DNA of 64,000 nt from positions 1 to 64,000 of the forward strand of contig CAZPYK010000003.1 of the NCBI GenBank assembly GCA_964590755.1. The letters run 5' to 3'. How positions within the stretch are numbered: the first letter of the stretch is position 1; every line of letters begins with the position of its first letter. Under the pieces are notes generated by a model. The model did no database searches. It saw only the letters and a program-made list of their open reading frames with translations, and was not told the DNA's origin. Both the position numbers and the translations under genes were made by a program. Origin of the DNA: CAG-390 sp964590755. Its GTDB lineage: Bacteria > Bacillota > Clostridia > Oscillospirales > CAG-272. This document shows, in pieces, positions 8,393-17,947 of the stretch.

Positions 8393-8690
8393 GGTTGTGA
8401 TAGTTCCTTTACGTTTTTTGTTGATGGCGGTTTGGCGTCCCGGGCGTCTTTGGGCTGTCAAAGACGCGGAAACGCTTTTCGAAGATCTGTATTTCCGACC
8501 GAATACGGTGGATTTTTTAAACTTTTTTTGACCGGTGCGGCACATGCGTGATTTTTCGATTGACAGCGCCGCTCTTGTGTGATAAAATATGTAATAATAC
8601 GATCGTTTTCAAAATAAAAAGAAGTCGCGGACGCGGTTTTTCGACAGCTCCGAAAAGCCGCATGTCAAAACGAAAGGGATGGTCACGATC

Positions 8691-9404
8691 ATGGCTGACA
8701 GCACGATATACATCGATTTTCATTCTCATATACTTCCGGGAGCCGATCACGGCGCCGAAACGTCGGAGGATTCTACAGCTTCAATGAATGAGCTCATCGG
8801 CCTCGGCGCGGGTGGCGCGGTGGCGACACCGCATTTTTATCCGGAGAACACGAGTGTGGAGCTTTTCAAGAAAAGGCGCGCCCGTGCCGTCGAGCACTTT
8901 AAGGAGACCTGCCTTTCGGAAAGGTGCCCGGTATACGTCGGTGCCGAGGTGGCTGTCTGTCGTTATCTTGAGCGCATGCCGGAGCTGGCGGAGCTCTGCA
9001 TAGCAGGTACGAATGTTTTGTTGCTTGAAATGCCCTTCGCTCGGTGGACGGAGGAGATAATCAAGACGGTTGAAAGTATCCGCAAGCTGGGTTTTGAGGT
9101 GATCTTGGCTCACCCCGACAGATACGAGGAGCGTGGAGTGGAAGCGCTGTTCGAACGCGGATTTCGCGGTCAGCTGAACATTGCATCATTGGCGACCAAA
9201 AATCCTTGGAGAAGACGGCGCCTCTTGCGCTGGGTCGACGACGGACACATACTTGCCATAGGTACGGATATACACAGACCGGAAGTGCGGGATGATCGCA
9301 ATGCGTTCCCGCGCGGCATCGAGGTCCTCGGAGAGGACCGCCTTGCGATGCTGAAAATGTCAACAAGCGAGCTTTTAAAGGGCGCGAAGATATTATCGAG
9401 ATAA
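8691..9404 (+). CDS. PHP-domain phosphatase, CpsB/CapC/YwqE type
   Basis: CpsB/YwqE proteins are manganese-dependent PHP phosphatases that dephosphorylate tyrosine kinases of capsule and exopolysaccharide synthesis. The 237-residue product shows DFHSHILPGADHGAE near residue 8, ATPHFYP near 47, GAEV near 83, LAHPDRY near 143 and GTDIHRP near 185, the expected metal-ligand sequence order. One change is notable: the family DDG in the first motif is DHG. The ATG at 8691 follows AAAGGG by 12 nt; the ATG at 8679 is too close to it. It is followed after 16 nt by the CapA-like gene, so a shared envelope-polymer role is likely. No cognate tyrosine kinase is in the window. Confidence 0.82.
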   Translation: MADSTIYIDFHSHILPGADHGAETSEDSTASMNELIGLGAGGAVATPHFYPENTSVELFKKRRARAVEHFKETCLSERCPVYVGAEVAVCRYLERMPELAELCIAGTNVLLLEMPFARWTEEIIKTVESIRKLGFEVILAHPDRYEERGVEALFERGFRGQLNIASLATKNPWRRRRLLRWVDDGHILAIGTDIHRPEVRDDRNAFPRGIEVLGEDRLAMLKMSTSELLKGAKILSR

Positions 9405-9420
9405 GGAGCGTGAGGCTGTA

Positions 9421-10830
9421 GTGCCGCTTTCGAAGAAAATAATTAAATGTCATAAGCTCGAAAGAACTGCGGCTTTTATGTTATGTGTTCTGTTGCTCGG
9501 GTGTGCTTTCTTCGGGTGTTCGGGCGATGCTTTCGGAAGCACGACCGATCCCGAATCGACGCCTGCGGTCATTGAGCCCGAAGCGAGCGGCGAGGCGACG
9601 ACTGCACCGTCGGATATCACGATCGCGCTTGATGAGGGTATGACCGCGGAATCTGTCGCCGAAACAGAGAATGTGACCGATGAGGCAACTCTCACAGAGG
9701 AGTTAAATCCGGTCACGGAGACAAAACGGTTGAGTTTTGCCGCGTGCGGGGATAACATCCTTTATCGCCCCGCCATCAGAGAGGCCGCCACGCGAGCGAT
9801 CGAGGGTGGGCGAAAGTATAATTTTCGTCCGATCTATAAAAACGTCGAAGATATAATAGCCGACGCGGATATAGCGTTTATCAATCAGGAAACGGTGATA
9901 GCGGGTGAGGAATACGGATATTCGGGATATCCCACCTTCAACAGTCCGTGTGACATAGCCGATGACCTTGTGGATATAGGCTTTGATGTCGTTTCACTTG
10001 CGAACAATCACATCTTGGATATGTGGGAATCGGGGCTTTTGAATACGCTGAATTATTGGCGTGAGCTGCCGGTCGCGACCGTTGGCGCGTATATCAACGC
10101 CGAGGATGCCTCGGAACTTCGTATAGTCGAACGTGACGGCGTGAAGGTAGCCTTTTTGGCGTACACATACGGCGCGAACGGCAGACGTCTCGGTTCCGAT
10201 TCGGAGCTTGTGATATCCTTTTATCGCGAGCAGGATCCGTACTCCGCAAATTACGGTGAGATATTCAAAGAAAAGCTGATCTCCGAGGTGAGTGCGGCAA
10301 AGGCGGCGGCGGATGTTGTCGTCGTGTCGATCCACTGGGGCAGAGAGGATACGCAGGTCATCACCGACGAACAGCGTGAACTTGCCGTGCTTTTGTGCGA
10401 CGCGGGAGCGGATGTCATATTGGGGCATCATCCGCACGTGCTGCAATCGATGGAGTATATTCAAAGCACCAACGGAGATCACACGGCTTTTTGTGCATAT
10501 TCGCTCGGCAACTTTCTCGGAATGCAAGGCTATGATCACAATGCGCTGGGCGGAATACTGACCTTTGAACTGTGTGTGGATGCGGACGGTGTTCGCGTGG
10601 AGAATGTCAAGTTCATTCCCACCGTGAGCTATTTCAATGTTAACTATCTGGAAAATGAGATATATCTTTTTTCCGAGTTTACCGATGAGCTTTGTGCCTC
10701 GCACTGTGTCGTGCGACGCGGAGGTGACGGTACCTTCGGGGGCAGAATGAGCATGGCGTCATTGACGAATATCTTGAAAAATGCGATCAAGGTCGACTTT
10801 TTGCCGGATGCGCTGAAGAACTTGTACTGA
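9421..10830 (+). CDS. CapA-family (PgsA-like) metallophosphatase-fold protein, probably exported
   Basis: CapA proteins take part in poly-gamma-glutamate or capsule formation and have a calcineurin-like fold. The 469-residue product has an N-terminal hydrophobic segment with Cys residues (LLLGCAFFGC, near 20-30), which fits a lipoprotein or signal sequence. It is followed by a Thr/Glu/Ser-rich linker to about residue 100. The CapA domain shows AACGDNILYRPA, NQETVIAG, SLANNHILDMW, VVSIHWGRED, ILGHHPHVLQ and CAYSLGNFLG. The start is GTG at 9421 with AAGGAG 12 nt before it. It is likely co-transcribed with the PHP phosphatase. Substrate unknown; no PgsBC genes nearby. Confidence 0.85.
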   Translation: MPLSKKIIKCHKLERTAAFMLCVLLLGCAFFGCSGDAFGSTTDPESTPAVIEPEASGEATTAPSDITIALDEGMTAESVAETENVTDEATLTEELNPVTETKRLSFAACGDNILYRPAIREAATRAIEGGRKYNFRPIYKNVEDIIADADIAFINQETVIAGEEYGYSGYPTFNSPCDIADDLVDIGFDVVSLANNHILDMWESGLLNTLNYWRELPVATVGAYINAEDASELRIVERDGVKVAFLAYTYGANGRRLGSDSELVISFYREQDPYSANYGEIFKEKLISEVSAAKAAADVVVVSIHWGREDTQVITDEQRELAVLLCDAGADVILGHHPHVLQSMEYIQSTNGDHTAFCAYSLGNFLGMQGYDHNALGGILTFELCVDADGVRVENVKFIPTVSYFNVNYLENEIYLFSEFTDELCASHCVVRRGGDGTFGGRMSMASLTNILKNAIKVDFLPDALKNLY

Positions 10831-10855
10831 CAAACAAGCCATTTCCGGCTGTTTT

Positions 10856-10900
10856 ATATTGGGACTGTAAAAAACGTAATGTTTTTTACAGCCCCAATAT
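10856..10900. terminator. Bidirectional terminator between capA-like gene and alaS
   Basis: ATATTGGGaCTGTAAAAAAC pairs with GTTTTTTACAGcCCCAATAT around a GTAAT loop. It lies between two convergent genes and carries T-runs on both strands. Confidence 0.85.
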
Positions 10901-10920
10901 GTTTGCATGCATTCTTCCGT

Positions 10921-13533
10921 TTATTTGCCCGCGGAGGCGAGAGCCGCATCCGCCTTGGACAAATCGGGGGCGCCTGCCATGGCGGAATCGGGACGTCCGC
11001 CGCCCTTGCCGCCGGCAACCGCCGCCACGGCGGAGACCAGCTTGCCGGCGTGTGCGCCGTTTTTGACCGCCTCTGCGCCCGCGGCGCAGACGAAGTTCAG
11101 CTTGCCCTCGAATATTACAGCCAGTATGGCAACGGTATCCGGGTGAGAAACCTTTATTTCGTCCGCAAGCGTTCTTGCCGTTGCAACGTTCATGCCCTCA
11201 AGCTTTCCGCGCACCAGCTTGTATCCGCCCATGTCGACCGAGTTGTTCAGTATCGAATCAAGCTTTGATGCGGCAAGCTTAGAGCTTAGCGATTCTATCT
11301 CGCGTTTGAGTTCCTTTATTTCGCTCATTACCGCCGCGCCTCGCTTCGGCAGTTCTGCGATATTTTGAGCCTTTATCTCCCTTGCGGTCTCGGCGAGCAG
11401 CTTATCGCGCGAGCTGATAAGACGCATGACTTCCATGCCGGTAACGGCTTCGATTCGGCGCACGCCCGCCGCCACCGATGTCTCGGCGGTGATCTTAAAC
11501 AGACCTATCTGACCGGTGGAGGAACAGTGCGTACCTCCGCAAAGCTCGGTGGAAAAGTCGCCCATCTTGACCATGCGCACTACCTTGCCGTATTTTTCGC
11601 CGAAGAGAGCCATGGCTCCGTTCTTTTTGGCGGTCTCGATATCGGTCTCGACCGTTACGATCTTATTATCGGCAAGTATGAAGGAGTTGACGATATTCTC
11701 GACCATTGCAATTTCTTTTTCGGTGAGAGCTTGGAAGTGGGTGAAGTCAAAGCGGCATACGTCCTCTGAGACAAAAGAGCCTGCCTGTTCGACATGGTCG
11801 CCGAGCAAACGGCGCAGCGCCGCCTGCAACAGGTGCGCGGCGGAATGGTTGCGCATTATCGCCTGACGGCGAAGATCGGCAATGTCAGCGGTAACGGTGT
11901 CCTCGACATTCAAAACGCCCTCGGCAACGGTGCAAAGGTGCAGATATACTCCGTCCTTCTTTTTGGTGTCGTAGACATTCAGCAAAACGCCGTCGCGGTA
12001 GATGGTGCCGCAGTCTCCGACCTGTCCGCCGCCCTCGCCGTAGAAGGGCGTTTTGTCAAGTACGACGGTGCAGTTGCCCTCGGATACCGTTTCGACGGAA
12101 TCGTCGTCGGCGATGATGGCAAGCACGCGCGCGTCTTTGGTGCGATAGCTTTCGTAGCCCGCAAATTTCGTCTTTGGCAGGTCGGAGATGAGCGAGCCCT
12201 GAGAATCGGACCAACCGGAAATGTTGGCGCGCGCCTCTCTTGCGCGTGCCTTTTGGGCTTTCATCAAACGTTCGAAGGTCGCCTCATCCACATGGAGATG
12301 CGCCTCCTCGGCTATCTCCTTGGTGAGATCGATGGGGAAGCCGAATGTATCGTAAAGCTTAAATACCTCTTCGCCCGAGATGGTGTCGGCATTGTGATCG
12401 AGCGCGCCGTGAATTAAGTCGGAGAGAATGGCAAGTCCGGCATCGATCGTTGCGTCAAAGCGGTCCTCTTCGATGGAGAGCACCTTTTTGATGTAATCGC
12501 GCTTGGCGGTGAGCTCGGGATAGGCACCGCAGCTCTCGCCTATGGCGACTTCGACCACATCGGTAAGGAAGGGGTGGTCGATTCCGAGCAGCTTGCCATG
12601 GCGGCAGGCACGACGAATTATGCGGCGCAACACATATCCGCGCCCTTCGTTTGAAGGAATAACACCGTCGGATATCATAAACATTGCCGAACGGGTGTGG
12701 TCGGTTATGACGCGAATGGATATGTCGTTGTTTTTGTCGTTGCCGTAGGTCTTTCCGGCTATGTCGCAGACGGTGTCAAGCACGCGTCTTATCGTGTCGA
12801 CCTCGAACATGTTGTCAACGCCCTGCATTACGCAGGCAAGACGCTCAAGTCCCATGCCGGTGTCGATATTCTTTTGCTTAAGCTCGGAATAATTGCCGTG
12901 ACCGTCGTTGTCAAACTGAGAGAACACGTTGTTCCAGATCTCCATGTAACGGTCGCAATCGCAGCCGGGGCGGCAGTCCGGCTTGCCGCAGCCGTATTTT
13001 TCGCCGCGGTCGAAGTATATCTCCGAGCAAGGACCGCAGGGGCCCGAGCCGTGTTCCCAAAAGTTGTCCTCTTTGCCGAGTCGAACTATATGCTCGGCGG
13101 GCACGCCGATCTTATCGCGCCAAATGGCGTAGGCCTCATCGTCGTTTTCGTATATCGAGGGCCAAAGCAGGTCTGAGGGTATCTCCATAACCTCGGTGAG
13201 AAATTCCCAAGCCCAGGTGATGGCTTGCTCTTTGAAATAATCGCCGAATGAAAAGTTTCCGAGCATCTCAAAAAAGGTTCCGTGACGCGCGGTGTGTCCC
13301 ACGCGGTCGAGGTCGGGAGTGCGGATGCATTTTTGGCAGGTGGTGACACGGTGACGCGGAGGCTCCTCCTCGCCCGTGAAATATTTTTTCATCGGAGCCA
13401 TGCCGGAGTTGATCAGCAAAAGGCTCTTGTCGTTGTGAGGTATGAGCGGGAAGGATGGCAAACGCAGATGTCCCTTTGATTCAAAAAATGAAAGGTATTT
13501 CTCGCGTATGTCATTTAAAGAAGTCCATTCCAT
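10921..13533 (-). CDS. alaS: Alanyl-tRNA synthetase
   Basis: This enzyme charges tRNA-Ala and edits mischarged Ser and Gly. The 870-residue product has the full architecture. The class II catalytic domain begins MEWTSLNDIREKYLSFFESK and contains FINSGMAP-like LLINSGMAPMKKYF. The editing domain has the zinc-binding NHSAAHLLQAALR and CGGTHCSSTGQI motifs near residues 570-680. The C-terminal DHHA1 oligomerisation domain ends with AVAGGKGGGRPDSAMAG. The ATG has AAAGGG 9 nt upstream. The leader is about 55 nt and holds no T-box. The gene runs convergent to the capA-like gene. Confidence 0.97.
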   Translation of the reverse strand: MEWTSLNDIREKYLSFFESKGHLRLPSFPLIPHNDKSLLLINSGMAPMKKYFTGEEEPPRHRVTTCQKCIRTPDLDRVGHTARHGTFFEMLGNFSFGDYFKEQAITWAWEFLTEVMEIPSDLLWPSIYENDDEAYAIWRDKIGVPAEHIVRLGKEDNFWEHGSGPCGPCSEIYFDRGEKYGCGKPDCRPGCDCDRYMEIWNNVFSQFDNDGHGNYSELKQKNIDTGMGLERLACVMQGVDNMFEVDTIRRVLDTVCDIAGKTYGNDKNNDISIRVITDHTRSAMFMISDGVIPSNEGRGYVLRRIIRRACRHGKLLGIDHPFLTDVVEVAIGESCGAYPELTAKRDYIKKVLSIEEDRFDATIDAGLAILSDLIHGALDHNADTISGEEVFKLYDTFGFPIDLTKEIAEEAHLHVDEATFERLMKAQKARAREARANISGWSDSQGSLISDLPKTKFAGYESYRTKDARVLAIIADDDSVETVSEGNCTVVLDKTPFYGEGGGQVGDCGTIYRDGVLLNVYDTKKKDGVYLHLCTVAEGVLNVEDTVTADIADLRRQAIMRNHSAAHLLQAALRRLLGDHVEQAGSFVSEDVCRFDFTHFQALTEKEIAMVENIVNSFILADNKIVTVETDIETAKKNGAMALFGEKYGKVVRMVKMGDFSTELCGGTHCSSTGQIGLFKITAETSVAAGVRRIEAVTGMEVMRLISSRDKLLAETAREIKAQNIAELPKRGAAVMSEIKELKREIESLSSKLAASKLDSILNNSVDMGGYKLVRGKLEGMNVATARTLADEIKVSHPDTVAILAVIFEGKLNFVCAAGAEAVKNGAHAGKLVSAVAAVAGGKGGGRPDSAMAGAPDLSKADAALASAGK

Positions 13534-13593
13534 GATTGTTATCCCTTTCGGATCGTTAATTGCGAATATTTCGCCTTATAATAAATTAGTTAT

Positions 13594-13622
13594 ATTATAT
13601 CACTCTGCACACGAAAAGTCAA
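13594..13622 (-). promoter_or_regulatory. Sigma-A promoter for alaS
   Basis: Read on the minus strand: TTGACT (13622-13617), 17 bp, TATAAT (13599-13594). Confidence 0.8.
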
Positions 13623-13722
13623 CACCGAGATACGAAACCGTCTTATTTTACGTTTTTGAGAGTCCGCCGGCGGATCTTGCGGCTTTTGTGCAAAAAATAT
13701 GAACAAATTTGCAAAAACCTAT

Positions 13723-13750
13723 TTGCAAAGCGAAGATTTTGTGATATAAT
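13723..13750 (+). promoter_or_regulatory. Sigma-A promoter for the response-regulator operon
   Basis: TTGCAA (13723-13728), a 16-bp spacer and TATAAT (13745-13750). Transcription would give a leader of about 235 nt. That leader holds GGCTC...GAGCC and GACCGC-tc-GCGGTC (13908-13921) hairpins followed by a short T-run, a possible attenuator. No gene is seen in 13534-13991. Confidence 0.6.
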
Positions 13751-13991
13751 ATGATTGGTGTTGTGTTTTATTGCTTTTTATAATAACGACTTGTTCTTTA
13801 TAATGTAAATGTAAAATAATGCATGTGAAAATTCATGCAATCATCACACAATACACTTAATGACAATGTATAATCAAAATGCAAGGCTCAAGCTTTGGCC
13901 GAGCCGTGACCGCTCGCGGTCGCTTTTGAGAACAAAAAGAAAACAGCGTAAGACAAAATGAGATAAAAACAAAAACAGGAGGAGCCAATAA

Positions 13992-14687
13992 ATGAACTAC
14001 ACAAAAATTCTGGTAGTGGATGATGACAGCAACATAAGAGATCTTCTTAAGCAGGGGCTCGAAAACGAGGGCTACGAGGTGAAGACGGCCTCCGACGGCT
14101 ATGAGGCTGTGGATACCTTTAAAAAGTATGATCCCGATATCATGCTTCTCGATATAATGCTTCCCGGAAAGAGCGGCAGAGATGTGTGCACCGAGATACG
14201 CAAGTTTTCCACCAAGCCGATCATTATGATAACCGCCAAGGGAGATGTCGTTGACAAGGTGGTCTGCCTTGAGTTGGGAGCCGACGATTTTGTCGTGAAG
14301 CCCTTTGACCTTAATGAGCTCTTCGCTCGTATAAAGGCGGTGCTTCGCCGTTGCAGCTTCCACGAGGAGCCGGGCGACAGCGAGGTCATAAAATTCGAAA
14401 ACATAGAGATCAGCAAGCAAAAATATGAGCTCAAACTGAACGGCAGATCGGTCGATATTCCGCCCAAGGAGCTCGAACTGCTTTATTTTCTTGCGTCGAA
14501 TTACAATCGCGTATTCACGCGCGATCAGCTTTTGGATAAGGTGTGGGGCTTTGATTATTTGGGAGACTCCCGCACGGTGGATGTGCATGTTAAGAGGCTG
14601 CGCGAAAAGCTTGAGGGCGTATCCGAAAAGTGGATGCTGAAGACAGTTTGGGGAGTAGGCTATAAATTCGAAGTGGTCGGCAACTGA
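13992..14687 (+). CDS. OmpR/PhoB-family response regulator
   Basis: This is a DNA-binding two-component regulator. In the 231-residue product the receiver domain is intact: acidic residues in ILVVDDDSN, phosphoacceptor Asp54 in LLDIMLPG, Thr in MITAKG and the switch Lys in VVKPFD. The C-terminal winged helix shows IPPKELELLYFLA, FTRDQLLDKVWGFD, SRTVDVHVKRLREKL and the WGVGYKF end. The start has AGGAGG upstream. It is followed by a sensor kinase and an HtrA-like protease, which suggests an envelope or protein-quality stress system, although the stimulus is unknown. Confidence 0.93.
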   Translation: MNYTKILVVDDDSNIRDLLKQGLENEGYEVKTASDGYEAVDTFKKYDPDIMLLDIMLPGKSGRDVCTEIRKFSTKPIIMITAKGDVVDKVVCLELGADDFVVKPFDLNELFARIKAVLRRCSFHEEPGDSEVIKFENIEISKQKYELKLNGRSVDIPPKELELLYFLASNYNRVFTRDQLLDKVWGFDYLGDSRTVDVHVKRLREKLEGVSEKWMLKTVWGVGYKFEVVGN

Positions 14688-14845
14688 TCGATCGACAACA
14701 ATGTCCGGTGTCACGACCGGCGCAACTTGTAAGACAGGGCTGCGGTACGGTAAGTGCTGCGGTCCTGCTTTGTTGTGAGCGGACAAGGTGCACGGAACGG
14801 CTTATCGGGGCACGCTCCCGCCGGAAAGGTATGGTCATTATACAG

Positions 14846-16333
14846 ATGTTTAAAAGTGTTTTTGCCAAGTACACCTCCGCATTTATGCTGATAATCGTGA
14901 TAAGCTTTGCGATACTCACCGCGATAGTCGGAACGCTCATCAACGGCTATACCGATTCCATGCGCATGAGCACGGTGGAATCAACGGCGGAGGCCGTTGC
15001 GGAATGCATAGAGGAAAAGATCGAAAAAAGCGGGCTTTACGATTTTGCCGCATTTTGCGAGATATACGAAAGCGATATAAGCACTTTCGTCAATTCGATA
15101 GTTCGCGCAAGCAACGAGGATATGCTTGTGCTGGTCACCGGCAATTCGGGAAAGATAGCGGTCGCAAGCGCGTATGATTCGGTTGAGCTTCGCGGCGCTC
15201 AAATACCCAAGCAGATAATGGACGATATAAACAGCGGATCGGAGCCGGATAACCTTGAACGCATAGACGGAATAGTCGACGAAAAAAGTCTCATTTCCGC
15301 GCGGTCGGTATATCTTCGCGACAGCTATATCTGCGGCACGGTCTTTGTTTGCATGCGTGCCGCCGCGGATGAAGGGCTGAGCGCGGTGGCGACGCGCACC
15401 ATCGCTCTTGCGAGTCTGTGGGTGCTTTTGGCGGCATTGATCGCGGTTTATTTTATTACCGATCGAGTCAGCGGGCCGCTGAAGGATATGAGCCGCGCGG
15501 CAAAGCGCCTGGCGGCGGGAAGGTTTGATGTTCGAGTTCCCGTGGTCGGAGACGACGAGGTCGCGGAGCTGGCGAGAACCTTCAACAACATGGCAAGCTC
15601 GCTTGCATCTCTTGATGATATGCGCAATGATTTCATGTCAAGCGTCTCGCATGATATGCGCACGCCGATGACGACGATATCGGGGTTTATCGATTGCATT
15701 CTTTCCGGGGCTATACCTCCGGAGCAGCACGAGCATTATCTCAAGGTGATCCGCGACGAGGTGCAGCGGCTGTCGAGGCTCGTCTCCACGTTGCTTGATA
15801 TCTCTCGCATACAGGCGGGAGACCGCAAGTTCGTTATGGCTCCGTTCGACATATGCGAGATGGGAAGACAGGTCCTTATCTCCTGCGAGCAGAGGATAGA
15901 TGCCAAGCGACTTGAGGTGGAGTTTGATATAGACGACGATAATATGTACGTCAACGGTGACCATGACGCGATATATCAGATCGTTTATAATATTTGTGAC
16001 AACGCGATAAAGTTTTCGAAAGATGCGGGGCTTTTGCGCGTGAGTATTCGATATGCCGAGAACAAGAAGATCAGTGTGAGCGTCTTCAATGAAGGTGACG
16101 GTGTTCCGCTTGAGGATCAACCGTATATCTTTGAGCGATTTTACAAGAGCGACCGCAGTCGCGGCAAGGATAAGAGCGGAGTGGGACTTGGTATGTTTAT
16201 CGCCAAGACGATAATCAAGGCGCACGGCGAGGATATCATTCTGCGCAGTGAGCCGGGCAAGGATTGCGAGTTCATCTTCACGCTCCCGCGAGCGTCCGCG
16301 CCCGAAAGAAAAGCACAATCGGAAGCAAAATGA
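14846..16333 (+). CDS. Membrane sensor histidine kinase with HAMP domain
   Basis: This is the sensor partner of the upstream regulator. The 495-residue protein has a transmembrane helix near residues 10-30 (AFMLIIVISFAILTAIVGTL), an external domain to about 185 and a second helix (ALASLWVLLAALIAVYFI). A HAMP linker follows (VSGPLKDMSRAAKRLAAG...), then HisKA with His269 in SVSHDMRTPMTTISG. The ATPase domain has the N-box NICDNAIKFS, the F-box FERFYKSD and the G-box GVGLGMFIAK. The start is uncertain: ATG 14846 lies 16 nt after GGAAAGG, while ATG 14831 is almost on top of it. I prefer 14846 because MFKSVFAKYTSAFM is a typical beginning. Confidence 0.92.
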   Translation: MFKSVFAKYTSAFMLIIVISFAILTAIVGTLINGYTDSMRMSTVESTAEAVAECIEEKIEKSGLYDFAAFCEIYESDISTFVNSIVRASNEDMLVLVTGNSGKIAVASAYDSVELRGAQIPKQIMDDINSGSEPDNLERIDGIVDEKSLISARSVYLRDSYICGTVFVCMRAAADEGLSAVATRTIALASLWVLLAALIAVYFITDRVSGPLKDMSRAAKRLAAGRFDVRVPVVGDDEVAELARTFNNMASSLASLDDMRNDFMSSVSHDMRTPMTTISGFIDCILSGAIPPEQHEHYLKVIRDEVQRLSRLVSTLLDISRIQAGDRKFVMAPFDICEMGRQVLISCEQRIDAKRLEVEFDIDDDNMYVNGDHDAIYQIVYNICDNAIKFSKDAGLLRVSIRYAENKKISVSVFNEGDGVPLEDQPYIFERFYKSDRSRGKDKSGVGLGMFIAKTIIKAHGEDIILRSEPGKDCEFIFTLPRASAPERKAQSEAK

Positions 16334-16361
16334 CCGAAAAACGAAAGCTGTGGTATTCATT

Positions 16362-17777
16362 ATGACCGAAGAAGAAAAAAATCTTAACGAAGCGCATTCC
16401 GACGGTGATGCCGCACGGGATATGCCCGAGGCGGATGCCGTTTTCGACGCGCCGTGCGATTTGTCCGTGTGTGTCACGTGTACGCAGCCGGACGCGCCGT
16501 CAGGCGTCGCGGATGAGTTGTCGACTGTAAAGGAAAACACAAAAATAAAAAACAAGAAGGAAAAGAAAAGGTCGCGTCGGCGCAAGCGCGTCGCGACACC
16601 CGGAAGCGATGCTCAAAGGCGTGGAAACGGCGAGCGCGGCGGCTGGGTGGCGCTTTCCGCACTTGCGGTTTTTGCATTGCTGATCTGTCTTGCAACGCTT
16701 GTGGCGCTGATGGCGGAATGCGGTATGTTTAGACGCATAACGGAGGCTGTGACGGGCGGCTCGCACGCGAATACCCTGGTGACGAATAAATATATCTTTG
16801 TCCGCGAGGACGGTACAACCGGCAGACTTTCGATTCCCGAGATAGCAGACAAGGTCTCGCCGTCGGTGGTGGGCATAGCGGTCAAAAAGACCGCAAGCTC
16901 CGGTGTCGGCAGTGGGATAATCAAGACCTCGGACGGATATATCATTACAAATTACCATGTGACCGACGATGCGACCGAGATATATGTTATCACGGCGAAC
17001 GGTATGAATTATCCCGCGCGATATATCGGAGGCAACGAGCTTGCCGACGTTGCGGTGATAAAGATCGACGCTGCGGGTCTGACCGCGGCGGAATTCGGAG
17101 ATTCGGATTCTCTGGTCGTCGGTGAAACGACTGTTGCTATAGGCACTCCCGGAAGCATAGAATACGCGGGAACGGTGACAACGGGTATCATATCCTGCGC
17201 AAACCGCAATGTCGGTTTTTACGATGATTCGGGGCTGCTTCAAAAGACGATGCACTTGATCCAGACCAGCACGCAGATAAATCCGGGCAATTCCGGCGGA
17301 CCGCTTATCGACGGTGACGGAAGGGTCATCGGAATCAACACATATAAGATAAAAAGCGAGGGCTTTGAAGGGCTGGGCTTTGCCATTCCGATAAACGGTG
17401 CCTTGAAGGTGGTGGACGCCATCCTTGCCGGCAACGACAACGAGACCGGAGGAATAGTTTCTCTTGCCGCAAAGCTGGGTATTACCGGAATGGCGGTCAC
17501 GCGCGGAACGAGCTTTACGTATGAAAACGAGAGCGGCGCGGTAATGGCTGTGGCGGAAGTCGACGGTGTGGCGGTGATAACGATTGCATCCGATAAATAC
17601 GACGCCGCGCTGAAGCTGAAGCCGGGGGATATAATCACCTCGATCGACGGTATATGTGCTTCGACGATAGATGATATCCGTGAAGCCGTTGCGAGAAAAA
17701 CACCCGGGGAGAGTGTGGCTTTGGTGCTCGTGCGCTCGGGATCGGAAATTAAGCTTGATGTTATATTGGGAAGCTGA
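16362..17777 (+). CDS. HtrA/DegP-type membrane-anchored serine protease (S1C) with PDZ domain
   Basis: HtrA proteases degrade or refold misfolded proteins outside the membrane. The 471-residue product has an acidic then Lys/Arg-rich cytoplasmic N-terminus (about 1-90), one transmembrane helix (LSALAVFALLICLATLVALM) and a trypsin-like domain. The catalytic triad is His199 in ITNYHVTD, Asp229 in LADVAVIKID and Ser311 in NPGNSGGPL. A C-terminal PDZ domain follows (KLKPGDIITSIDG). Only a weak Shine-Dalgarno (AAAG) precedes ATG 16362. It follows the kinase gene by 28 nt and is probably in the same operon, so the two-component pair may control it. Confidence 0.92.
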   Translation: MTEEEKNLNEAHSDGDAARDMPEADAVFDAPCDLSVCVTCTQPDAPSGVADELSTVKENTKIKNKKEKKRSRRRKRVATPGSDAQRRGNGERGGWVALSALAVFALLICLATLVALMAECGMFRRITEAVTGGSHANTLVTNKYIFVREDGTTGRLSIPEIADKVSPSVVGIAVKKTASSGVGSGIIKTSDGYIITNYHVTDDATEIYVITANGMNYPARYIGGNELADVAVIKIDAAGLTAAEFGDSDSLVVGETTVAIGTPGSIEYAGTVTTGIISCANRNVGFYDDSGLLQKTMHLIQTSTQINPGNSGGPLIDGDGRVIGINTYKIKSEGFEGLGFAIPINGALKVVDAILAGNDNETGGIVSLAAKLGITGMAVTRGTSFTYENESGAVMAVAEVDGVAVITIASDKYDAALKLKPGDIITSIDGICASTIDDIREAVARKTPGESVALVLVRSGSEIKLDVILGS

Positions 17778-17794
17778 CATATGTGATATCGGTC

Positions 17795-17831
17795 GGGCTG
17801 TCTTGCGTCGGTGAGACAGCCCATGCTTTTT
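17795..17831 (+). terminator. Terminator of the two-component/HtrA operon
   Basis: GGGCTGTCT (17795-17803) pairs with AGACAGCCC (17814-17822) around a 10-nt loop, with a T-run shortly after. It belongs to the shared GGGCTGTCTC hairpin family. Confidence 0.8.
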
Positions 17832-17862
17832 GAGAGAAAATTCCGAAATCGAAATTTTATTG

Positions 17863-17891
17863 TTGACAACACATGCGTGACATGCTATAAT
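17863..17891 (+). promoter_or_regulatory. Sigma-A promoter for uvrB
   Basis: A perfect TTGACA (17863-17868), a 17-bp spacer and a perfect TATAAT (17886-17891), 57 nt ahead of the start codon. No LexA-type operator was recognised. Confidence 0.85.
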
Positions 17892-17947
17892 AATTAGACA
17901 ACGATTTCCGATATGGAATCGAATGGCAAAACGCGCGGGAGAAAAAG

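Noticed and set aside
9994..10704. 236-residue minus-strand frame opposite the capA-like gene
   Set aside because: Antisense shadow; the plus-strand gene has full CapA motifs.
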